Positions 16,113 to 23,170 of a stretch of DNA of 36,011 nucleotides are shown here, one piece after another (position 1 is the stretch's first letter; each line of letters begins with the position of its first letter). Made by a program: the position numbers and the translations under genes. The DNA is from Candidatus Nanopelagicales bacterium. GTDB lineage: Bacteria > Actinomycetota > Actinomycetes > S36-B12 > CAIYMF01. A model generated the notes under the pieces. It was not told the origin of the DNA. It searched no databases and saw nothing but the letters and a program-made list of their open reading frames with translations. The stretch covers positions 1 through 36,011 of the forward strand of contig JALOLK010000053.1 of assembly GCA_025456015.1 (NCBI GenBank). The letters run 5' to 3'.

Positions 16113-16329
16113 CCACCGGGTCGGGCGGCCCCGCGATGCGCCCGTGACCTGCGACGACGCAGCGCGTGGATGTGGAGGAGAAAAAGTCGTCGCGACACGC
16201 CGGGTGGGTGGTGGACCTAGACGACCCCGACCGGGCTGCCAGCCCAACCGATGCGTCCGTGACCGCGGCTACCGCGGGGCAGGTGTGGGTGGCGGTGCGT
16301 TCCACCCGGCAGGTCAGCCGGCCCGACCC

Positions 16330-16335
16330 TACGCT
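16330..16335 (+). promoter_or_regulatory. -10 element TACGCT, leaderless start of the SARP-STAND gene
   Basis: TACGCT is followed by 6 nt and then ATG 16342, and no Shine-Dalgarno sequence precedes the ATG. This implies a leaderless mRNA. A -35 is not obvious, as expected for an activator-dependent promoter. The rest of 16113-16329 holds no ORF or repeat that I can support, apart from the isolated TGTGGA at 16171. Confidence 0.5.
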
Positions 16336-16341
16336 CACGAG

Positions 16342-19300
16342 ATGGAGGTGCGGGTCCTCGGCTCGCTGCGCGTGCGCAACGGGTCAGGGACGGCAGTCAC
16401 GCTCGGGGCCAAGGAACGCCTGATCCTGGCCCTCCTCGTTGCCCGGCTTGGCCAGGTCGTCACGGTCGACGAGCTCATCGACACGCTGTGGCCGCAGGAC
16501 CCGCCACGCACCGCCCGCCGGACCCTGCAGGCATACATGGCCCGAATCCGCGGCGAGCTGGGCCGTGGCGCGGACGATGGCCGTTCTTCGGGGGTCATCA
16601 CCAGCGATGCCCCCGGGTATCGGCTGGCGCTGGACCCCCTCACCGTTGACGCTGAGCAGTTCGTCCGGTTGGCGGGGCTCGGCTCCGCGGCCCTCGTGGA
16701 GGGCCGGGCCGGTGCCGCCCTGGAGGCGCTGAACGAGGCCCTCGCCCTGTGGCGCGGCCCTGCCTACGCCGGGTTCGAGGACGCCGCCTTCGCCAGGGGC
16801 GAGGCGCGGCGGCTGGAGGAGCTGCGCCGCACCGCGCAGGAGGACCGGTTCCGTGCCCGGCTCGCCGCAGGCACGTCCCCGGCGGCCGTGGCGGCCGACC
16901 TCGAGGCCCACGTCGCCGCCGAACCATTGCGTGAGTCCGGGTGGGCGCTCCTGGCGACTGCCTATGCCGCGGTCGGCGACCAGGCTGCGGCACTCGGGGC
17001 AATCGTCCGCGCCCGCACCATCCTGGCCGAGGAGCTCGGGGTGGACCTGGGTCCCGAGCTGCGAGCGCTGCAGGGCCGCCTCCTCGCGCAGGACCCCATG
17101 CTGCTGGCCGGTCCGGGAGGCAGCGCGGGTCGGGCCGGGACGCTCCCGGCCGCGCTGGAACCATTCGGTCGCCGACTCGTCGGACGAACCGTGGAGCTCG
17201 ACCTGCTCCTCGAGCACTGGGCAAGGGCCGTGGCCGGGGGCGGCAGCCGGGTGCTGCTGGTCGGGCCGGAGGGATCGGGGCGCTGGCGGTTGGCCTGCGC
17301 ACTCGCCGGGCGTGTCCAGGCCGAGGCCGGCGGGATCGTCCTCGGGTCCGGACCCGTGGCCGCTCCTGCGCTGCGGGTGGTGGACGCCCGGGGCGATGGG
17401 CCGACGCAGCTGCCGCCACCGGGCGAGCGCGAGCTGCAAGTTGTCGTGACCGATCCGCGTGCTGGCCTACCGGCGGATGCGGTGGTCTCGCTCGGACCCC
17501 TCACGGAGCCCGACGTGGTGTCGCTCCTGCGCGACCTGGCCCCCGTCGATGTCCACCACGCTGTGCTCAGCCGGGCCGCCGCCGAGGTCATGGTCCGGGC
17601 CGGCCCTTCGGTGGACGCCGTGCAGGACGAGTCCGTGCGCTGGCTGCGCGACCTCCTCGCCGGCCGGGTGGCCGGGGCGACCCGGCGGACGGCGGACGCC
17701 GACGCGCGGCTCACGGCGGAGCGCCTCGCCCTCGCCCGCGAGGTGGAGCATTGGCGAGGGGTCGCCAGCCCTGACCCGGCCGAGACGGCGGGGTGCCCGT
17801 GGCCGGGGCTGGGGTCCTACCACCAGCAGGACGGCCGGTGGTTCGCGGGGCGCGAGCGCCTCACGGCCGAGCTGGTCGCCCGCATCGGCACGGGATCCCC
17901 GTTGCTGCTCGTTGGCGCCTCGGGCGTCGGGAAGAGCTCGCTGCTCGAGGCCGGGCTGCTTGCAGCGTTGGCAGACGATGCACTGCCGGGTAGCAGCGGT
18001 TGGGTGCGCCTGAGCCTCCGGCCGGGGGCGCACCCGCTGCAAGCCCTGGTGGCCAGCCTGGCGACGGCCGCGACGGACGAGCCCACGGTCCCCACCACCC
18101 TCCATGCGGCGCTGGACTCCCTCGAGCCGACTCCGCTGCTGCTCGTGATCGACCAGTTGGAGGAGTGCTGGACTGCGTGCACCGAGCCCGCCGAGCGTGA
18201 AGCGTTCCTCGACGCCCTCGTCGGGCTCGCAGCGCGCGACGAGGGACCCGTGCAGCTGGTCGCGGCGGTCCGGGCCGACCAGGCCGGCCACGTCTCCGAC
18301 CACCCCGGGCTCGCGGACCTCCTCGCCGGGACCGCGGTCTTCGTCGGCGCAATGACCGAACCGGAGCTGCGCCGCGCGATCACGATGCCGGCCGAACGCG
18401 CCGGCCTCGTCCTGGATGCCGGCCTCGTCGACACGCTCGTCGACGACACGCTGCGCGAGCCCGGCGGCCTGCCCCTGCTGTCCACGGCGCTGGCCGCGCT
18501 CTGGGAGCGCCGTACGGGTCCCCACCTGCTGCTGGCCGAGTACCTGTCCTCCGGCGGTGTCGCCTCCGCTGTGGCCCAGTTGGCCGAGCAGGCCCTTGCC
18601 ACGCTGGACCCGGCCGAGCGGCACGCCGCACCGGTGCTCTTCCGAAGGCTCGCCGGACCAGGCGCCGATGACCGAGTCACGCGCCGCCAGGTGGGGCTCG
18701 ACGAGCTGGCAGCGTTGCCCGATCCTGCGGTTCTCGGCTGCGTGCCTCCGCTGGCCGCGGCACGCCTGCTCACGATCTCCGACGGCCGGGTGGAGGTTGC
18801 TCACGAGTCGGTGTTCCGCTCCTGGCCCCGGCTGCGGGAGTGGCTGGCTGACGACGCCGTCGCGCGGGACCTGCTGCGCCGCGTCGGAGTCGGTGCCGCT
18901 GAGTGGATCGACGATGGGCGTGAGCCCGCCCTCCTCTGGTCCGGCGCCCGGCAGCTGGCAGCCGCCGACCTCCTCGCGCGCCATCCCGAGGGGTTCACCG
19001 CCGCAGAGGCGGCGTTCGTCAGAGCCGGCACACAGCGGGCCGAGGCCCAGGCCGTGGATGCGCTGGCGCAGGCGCAGGACGCACGCCGGCAGAACCGCCG
19101 CCTGCAGGCGCTCCTCGTCGGCCTCGTAGGCGCGCTGGCCATCGCGCTGTGCGCGAGCGCCCTCGCCGTGCATGCCCGCGACGATGCACGCGCTCGTGGC
19201 AGGACCGCTGACGCGCAGCGGCTGGCCGCCACCGCCCTGACTGACCCCGACCTCGCAAGCCGCATGCTCACGGCCGTCGAGGCCGTCCGGACCGAGGAGT

Positions 19301-21414
19301 CCCCGCAGACGGTCGGCGCACTGCTGTCGGTCCTGGCCGCCAGCGGTGCGGTGCTGGCCAGGGTGTCCGCCGACTCCCCCATCGTCGACCTCGCCCTCGG
19401 CCCCGGCGGTGCAACGGCCTACGCCGCGACGCAACGTGGACGCGTCGTCGCGCTCGACCTCGTCACCGGGATCGGCACGCCGGTCTGGCACAAGCCGGGT
19501 GCGAGCCTCTCCGCGATCCGGGTGAGCCCGGACGGGCGTCACCTTGCCGTGAGCTACGTGTCCGGTGGCGGCCGATACCTGGTCACACTCGACGCCGACG
19601 GGCGCAACCCCTGGGCTGTGCCGTTCTCGGCGTTCCTCGAGCAGGGCATCACGTTCGTGGCGAACGACGAGCTCGCGCTGGCCACTTCCAGCGGCCTGGT
19701 CCGGATGCGACTCGGGCAGGCGCGGCCCCTGGGCGTCACGGCGTGGCCCCGCATCGAGGGCCTGCAGCAGGCCAGGCTGCTGCGCGCAGGTGACGGCCAC
19801 GTCCTGCTGCTCCAGGGATCCGCCGGAGCCCCCGGGCGCCTCGTCGACCTGCGCACCGGCGCCGTGACGCTGCTGGACCGGGCTGGGCCCGTCGGCGCGG
19901 TCTCCCCGGACGGCCGGTTCCTCGCCACGCAGCCGGCGTTCCCGGGTCCCGTCGTGGTCACGGCCCTCGATCGCCCCGGCGAACCTGACGCACGGATGGC
20001 CTTCCCGGACCAGGTGGCGAGCATCCAGTTGCTCGAGGACCGGGTCGTCCTTGGCGGAGCGGCCGGGTTGGTCCAGATCATCGGCACCGCGACCTCGCTC
20101 CCGGCTGCCTCGTTCCGCGCCGGCGGCGCCAGGGTGACCGGCTTGGTGGTGCAGGAGGCAACCGGGACCCTCTGGACCGCCGGTGCCGACGGCGACCTCG
20201 TCGCGTGGGACCTGACGGGCGAACGGACCCTGGGGCCCGCGCGACGCGTCAGCGAGGCCGGGGGGACGGGGGCGGTCGACGCAGCTGGACAGGTCGCCGC
20301 CATCTGGGTCCCCGGCGCGACGGGCTCGATCTCGACAGGGCAGGCTCGTCCGGAACCCGACGAGGTTCGGGTCCTCGACCTGGTCACCGATCACCCCCTG
20401 GTGACGATGGTCGAGGGGGTCGAACCGTTGGGCGGCGACTCGGCGGGCCGGGTGTGTGCGGCGGCGATGACGCCGGACGGAGCACGTGCGCTGGTGGCCT
20501 CGGTCTCCGAGCGCCCGGACCAGCCCGCCTACGACGGTCGCATCGCCGCCTATGACCTCGCTGCCGCCGGTGCCGCAGTTGGGACGCCGCTGCCCTGGGG
20601 AGCCTGCGGCATCGCCGTTTCACCCGATGGGCGGGCCGCCTTCGCCAACGGCGAAGGCGGGATGGCGATGCTCGAGGCAAGCACGGGCAGGCTACTCGGG
20701 GAGCATCCGCTGCCCACCATGTCGCTGCAGCAATCGCCGGTGGTCGTCTCACCCGACGGCTTGCTCGTCGCAGCCGCCCGCGGCACGGCCGTGGTCGTGC
20801 TCGCCGCAGCGGACCTCCGCGAGGTCGCGTCGTGGCCCTTGGACGACGGCGACTCGGTGCGCGACCTGGAGTGGCTCGACGACGGGCGCACGTTGGTCCA
20901 CGCCGGCAGGGCAGGTCGGCTGCACTTCCGGTCCATCCCGGACGGCGCCCTGCTTGCCGCGCCCCCGGCAGGCGGGTCGGGGGCGGTGATCAGCCTCGCC
21001 GTGACGGCTGATGGCTCGCGACTCGCGAGTTTGGGCGCGGGGGGCGAGGTGACGCTTTGGGATCCGCGACGGCGCCAGTCCGTCGGCGAGGCGCTCCCGG
21101 CACCGGCGGAGGTGGCGACCGTGGGCCGGACGCGCGAACTACGGTCCAGGGGCGGGTTCGCCGCACCGCTCACCGAGGAGCGCACGGGCTGGGTGTGGTT
21201 CGGCACCGGGGACGACGGGCCATTCGTCGAGGTGCGCTACGCCGACGCCGATGTGGCGGTGCGCTACCCCATCGGCAGCGGGACGCTCATCGCGCGTGCC
21301 TGCGCTGTCGCAGGACGGGAGCCCACTGCCGAGGAGTGGGCCCGCCTGCACGGCGACCAGCCGCAGCGGCCGACCTGCCCGACTGCCGCGCCCCGGAGCC
21401 TGCTCATGCACTGA
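16342..21414 (+). CDS. SARP/BTAD regulator fused to STAND NTPase, membrane helix and beta-propeller, 1690 aa
   Basis: Giant multidomain regulator. In order: an OmpR-like winged helix (about 1-95, start MEVRVLGSLRVRNG) and a BTAD helical domain (about 100-250), together the DNA-binding half of SARP/AfsR proteins; a first, degenerate NTPase-like region (P-loop-like GPEGSGRW at 308-315, with Arg314 where Lys is expected); and an intact nSTAND-type NTPase (Walker A GASGVGKSS 525-533, Walker B LLLVIDQLEE with Asp604). Then come one hydrophobic helix (about 921-944) and about 700 residues of WD40-like beta-propeller repeats with recurring SPDGR motifs. STAND proteins act as ligand-gated switches, so sensing by the propeller and NTPase and output by DNA binding is the likely logic. 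The start is set by the leaderless -10 and by homology; upstream in-frame sequence to 16042 is non-coding in character. Confidence 0.88.
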   Translation: MEVRVLGSLRVRNGSGTAVTLGAKERLILALLVARLGQVVTVDELIDTLWPQDPPRTARRTLQAYMARIRGELGRGADDGRSSGVITSDAPGYRLALDPLTVDAEQFVRLAGLGSAALVEGRAGAALEALNEALALWRGPAYAGFEDAAFARGEARRLEELRRTAQEDRFRARLAAGTSPAAVAADLEAHVAAEPLRESGWALLATAYAAVGDQAAALGAIVRARTILAEELGVDLGPELRALQGRLLAQDPMLLAGPGGSAGRAGTLPAALEPFGRRLVGRTVELDLLLEHWARAVAGGGSRVLLVGPEGSGRWRLACALAGRVQAEAGGIVLGSGPVAAPALRVVDARGDGPTQLPPPGERELQVVVTDPRAGLPADAVVSLGPLTEPDVVSLLRDLAPVDVHHAVLSRAAAEVMVRAGPSVDAVQDESVRWLRDLLAGRVAGATRRTADADARLTAERLALAREVEHWRGVASPDPAETAGCPWPGLGSYHQQDGRWFAGRERLTAELVARIGTGSPLLLVGASGVGKSSLLEAGLLAALADDALPGSSGWVRLSLRPGAHPLQALVASLATAATDEPTVPTTLHAALDSLEPTPLLLVIDQLEECWTACTEPAEREAFLDALVGLAARDEGPVQLVAAVRADQAGHVSDHPGLADLLAGTAVFVGAMTEPELRRAITMPAERAGLVLDAGLVDTLVDDTLREPGGLPLLSTALAALWERRTGPHLLLAEYLSSGGVASAVAQLAEQALATLDPAERHAAPVLFRRLAGPGADDRVTRRQVGLDELAALPDPAVLGCVPPLAAARLLTISDGRVEVAHESVFRSWPRLREWLADDAVARDLLRRVGVGAAEWIDDGREPALLWSGARQLAAADLLARHPEGFTAAEAAFVRAGTQRAEAQAVDALAQAQDARRQNRRLQALLVGLVGALAIALCASALAVHARDDARARGRTADAQRLAATALTDPDLASRMLTAVEAVRTEESPQTVGALLSVLAASGAVLARVSADSPIVDLALGPGGATAYAATQRGRVVALDLVTGIGTPVWHKPGASLSAIRVSPDGRHLAVSYVSGGGRYLVTLDADGRNPWAVPFSAFLEQGITFVANDELALATSSGLVRMRLGQARPLGVTAWPRIEGLQQARLLRAGDGHVLLLQGSAGAPGRLVDLRTGAVTLLDRAGPVGAVSPDGRFLATQPAFPGPVVVTALDRPGEPDARMAFPDQVASIQLLEDRVVLGGAAGLVQIIGTATSLPAASFRAGGARVTGLVVQEATGTLWTAGADGDLVAWDLTGERTLGPARRVSEAGGTGAVDAAGQVAAIWVPGATGSISTGQARPEPDEVRVLDLVTDHPLVTMVEGVEPLGGDSAGRVCAAAMTPDGARALVASVSERPDQPAYDGRIAAYDLAAAGAAVGTPLPWGACGIAVSPDGRAAFANGEGGMAMLEASTGRLLGEHPLPTMSLQQSPVVVSPDGLLVAAARGTAVVVLAAADLREVASWPLDDGDSVRDLEWLDDGRTLVHAGRAGRLHFRSIPDGALLAAPPAGGSGAVISLAVTADGSRLASLGAGGEVTLWDPRRRQSVGEALPAPAEVATVGRTRELRSRGGFAAPLTEERTGWVWFGTGDDGPFVEVRYADADVAVRYPIGSGTLIARACAVAGREPTAEEWARLHGDQPQRPTCPTAAPRSLLMH

Positions 21415-21555
21415 CACGGACCTGCAGCCGCAACCGTGCCCAGCATGGCCTGCAAGCGGGGCGCAGCGCACCTGCAGCCTCGGTGCAACAGTCCGGATCC
21501 ACCGTCAGGGGGCGACCACGAGCCCGTCGTGGCCCAGCCACCGCGGAGGACCACG

Positions 21556-21915
21556 ATGAACCTTCCGACCCCGCTGCCCCCGACCCTGGCCGCGGCGCTC
21601 GTCGCCCTGTCCCTGGTCGTCCCTGCACCGGCCGCGTCAGCCGCCGTCGCCATCACGGCGCCCGGACCAGACCCCTCGCGCACCCACGACTCGCGCATCC
21701 CCGAGCAGCTGGCGCGCCCCGACCCCTCGCGCACCCACGACTCGCGCATCCCCGAGCCGCTGGCGCGCCCCGACCTCCCGATCCCGCCGGTCCGCTCCTC
21801 CGAGACGTGCGCCCGCCGCTCCACCCCCTGGGGGCCATGGGAGGAGATCGGCGAGCTGATCGGCGGCGGCTCGCCGGCCGAGTCCGTCTGGCCCGGACAC
21901 CTCAGCGGCCGGTGA
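21556..21915 (+). CDS. Small secreted protein with two 17-residue repeats, 119 aa
   Basis: Predicted secreted protein of unknown family. A signal peptide is visible: a short start, a hydrophobic core (LAAALVALSLVVPAPAA) and an AxA-type cleavage site near residue 30. The mature part holds two adjacent copies of DPSRTHDSRIPE(Q/P)LARP (residues 39-72), then a Pro-rich linker, a single Cys and an acidic, Trp-containing end. ATG 21556 has GCGGAGGA with a 5-nt spacer, good evidence for translation. It begins 141 bp after the SARP-STAND stop on the same strand, with no clear terminator between, so co-transcription is possible. Its last 14 bp overlap the convergent crotonase gene. A peptide precursor or cell-surface factor is conceivable, but no function can be assigned. 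Confidence 0.65.
   Translation: MNLPTPLPPTLAAALVALSLVVPAPAASAAVAITAPGPDPSRTHDSRIPEQLARPDPSRTHDSRIPEPLARPDLPIPPVRSSETCARRSTPWGPWEEIGELIGGGSPAESVWPGHLSGR
21670..21771 (+). repeat. 51-bp tandem duplication in the secreted protein gene
   Basis: Copies 21670-21720 and 21721-21771 differ at one base (CAG versus CCG codon, Gln to Pro). The period is a multiple of three, so the frame is kept. Confidence 0.9.
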
Positions 21916-22642
21916 ACTGCGGCGGACGCTTCTCGCGCAGGGCGGCGAGGCCCTCGGCGAGGTCGTCCGAGGCCAGGGTGACCGCCTGCTCGGCGTCGGG
22001 GACCACCCGGCTGACGATCCCCAGCCCGCGCATCTCCTCAGCGTCGACCATGCGGCCGGTGAGCAGCAGGTCGCGCGCCGCGGCCACCCCGGACACCTCG
22101 GTGAGCAGGAAGGTGCTGAGCATCCCCGGGTGCAGACCCATGCGCACGAAGGGCAGGGACATGCGGGCCGCGGATCCCGCCAAGCGAAGGTCGCAGGCCA
22201 GCGCCAGGGCGGCGCCGGCCCCGATGGCCGGACCGTTGATCACGGCGACGGTCGGCATCGGCAGGGCCCGGATCGCCAGCCAGGTGCGGTAGTACGACAG
22301 CATCCGGTGGCGCAGCTCGGCAACGGAGCGGTGCGAGTCCGCCCCGATCCAGGCGGTGTCCCCGCCCGAGGTGAACGCGGTCCCTCGGCCGGTGAGCAGC
22401 ACCGCGCGGACCTCCTGGTCGGCCGCGATCGCGGCCATGAGGCGCTCCCAGGCGGCGGTCATCTCCAGGCCCATCATGTTGCGCCGGTCCGGGTCGGCCA
22501 GCTCGATCGTCACCACGCCGCCGTCGAGCCGCACCGCGAGGCGGTCCACGAGGGGGTCGAAGGCGGCGGGGTCGAGGGCGACGTGGGCATCCGCCGGGCT
22601 GGCGTACGCGGGTGGGGTGGTGCCTGGCGTGGGATGGGACAT
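21902..22642 (-). CDS. Enoyl-CoA hydratase/isomerase (crotonase) family protein, 246 aa
   Basis: Crotonase-fold acyl-CoA enzyme. The oxyanion-hole segments FTSGGDTAW (90-98) and GPAIGAGAALALACD (137-151) are clear, and GLHPG (169-173) is typical of the family. The two catalytic glutamates of classical hydratases (rat ECH Glu144 and Glu164) align with Ala145 and Phe165, so a normal hydratase reaction is unlikely; isomerase, thioesterase or other crotonase chemistry is possible. ATG 22642 has no Shine-Dalgarno sequence but a TAGCCT hexamer exactly 6 nt upstream, pointing to a leaderless mRNA. It converges on the secreted repeat protein gene (14-bp overlap) and is divergent from the DUF5679 gene. 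Confidence 0.87.
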   Translation of the reverse strand: MSHPTPGTTPPAYASPADAHVALDPAAFDPLVDRLAVRLDGGVVTIELADPDRRNMMGLEMTAAWERLMAAIAADQEVRAVLLTGRGTAFTSGGDTAWIGADSHRSVAELRHRMLSYYRTWLAIRALPMPTVAVINGPAIGAGAALALACDLRLAGSAARMSLPFVRMGLHPGMLSTFLLTEVSGVAAARDLLLTGRMVDAEEMRGLGIVSRVVPDAEQAVTLASDDLAEGLAALREKRPPQFTGR

Positions 22643-22648
22643 GACCCG

Positions 22649-22654
22649 AGGCTA
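22649..22654 (-). promoter_or_regulatory. -10 element TAGCCT, leaderless start of the crotonase gene
   Basis: Minus-strand TAGCCT (consensus TAnnnT) ends 6 nt before ATG 22642. No Shine-Dalgarno sequence is present. Confidence 0.5.
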
Positions 22655-22691
22655 ACCGGGTGCCCTTCGACGGGTGAGCCCGTGCGTGCCG

Positions 22692-22697
22692 TAGGGT
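22692..22697 (+). promoter_or_regulatory. Putative -10 element TAGGGT for the DUF5679 gene
   Basis: TAGGGT lies 56 bp upstream of ATG 22754, giving a leader of about 50 nt that carries GGAG 7 nt before the start codon. Confidence 0.4.
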
Positions 22698-22753
22698 CAT
22701 CCCGCACGGCTGGCGTCAGGAGGACCCGGCCGACCCACGGACGGAGCGACGAG

Positions 22754-23170
22754 ATGGCAGACGAGACCTACACCGGCGAGGCCTACTGCGTGAAGTGCAA
22801 GGAGAAGCGCGAGTTCACCGGCCAGGTCGAGGAGGTCAACAACCGCCGGATGGCCAAGGGCACCTGCCCCGTGTGCGGCACCAGGCCAAGTGACCAGCAC
22901 GAACTCCTGAACGATCGCCGGGCGCGGCCCCGGCACCCGGAGGGGCGTCCCGCGTGGGGCGCCCCTCGTCGTTGCCCCGACCTGCACGAGCCCCGCGCGG
23001 GCCCGCCCGGCGCTGGTGGCGGGCTGCCGCCGCAGCCGCGTCGGGCGACCGCCACAGGCCGCCCTTCCCGCCGGGGACCGGCCGGACCTCCCGCGGCATG
23101 GGCGGGGGTGCGGCGGGCAGGGTCCGGGCGGAGAATGGCCGCATGGCAGACCTCCCCGTGCGCGCCCTGA
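22754..23170 (+). CDS. DUF5679 zinc-ribbon protein, apparently frameshifted near its end
   Basis: The first 43 residues are a clear DUF5679 domain: CVKC (Cys12, Cys15) and CPVC (Cys38, Cys41) form a four-cysteine zinc ribbon around EKREFTGQVEEVNNRRMAKG. Function is unknown; the family is widespread in actinobacteria near ABC1 kinase genes. Members normally stop within about 15 residues of the last CxxC. Here the frame instead runs 95 more Arg/Pro/Gly-rich residues to 23170, straight through a strong terminator hairpin (22940-22967) and into the ABC1 kinase gene. Skipping one base between 22883 and 22890 would give a stop at 22908-22910 and a protein of about 51 residues. A sequencing error, a recent frameshift or a programmed shift are all possible. 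The start (ATG 22754, GGAG at 7 nt) is secure; the end is not. Confidence 0.65.
   Translation: MADETYTGEAYCVKCKEKREFTGQVEEVNNRRMAKGTCPVCGTRPSDQHELLNDRRARPRHPEGRPAWGAPRRCPDLHEPRAGPPGAGGGLPPQPRRATATGRPSRRGPAGPPAAWAGVRRAGSGRRMAAWQTSPCAP
22940..22967 (+). terminator. Strong intrinsic-type terminator hairpin
   Basis: GAGGGGCG (22940-22947) pairs perfectly with CGCCCCTC (22960-22967). Inside, a T-G wobble and CCC/GGG extend the stem to 12 bp around a GCGT tetraloop. GTCGTTG follows instead of a T-run. It lies 30 nt after the alternative-frame stop at 22910, where the end of the DUF5679 transcript is expected. Confidence 0.7.

Noticed and set aside
16041-16176. Chromosomal replication origin, because of the DnaA-box-like repeats
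   Set aside because: No dnaA, dnaN, parAB or AT-rich unwinding region is nearby; the neighbours are alkC and a regulator.
16042-16341. In-frame upstream extension of the SARP-STAND gene
   Set aside because: Overlaps the operator-like repeats, lacks SARP homology and has no translation signal; the SARP domain begins exactly at ATG 16342.
16166-16423. 85-codon plus-strand ORF (MDVEEKKSSRHAG...)
   Set aside because: Runs into the SARP coding region in another frame, with no good Shine-Dalgarno spacing and no family; kept as intergenic.
17467-20394. 975-codon minus-strand open frame opposite the SARP-STAND gene
   Set aside because: Antisense shadow; the plus strand carries Walker A and B motifs and WD-like repeats.
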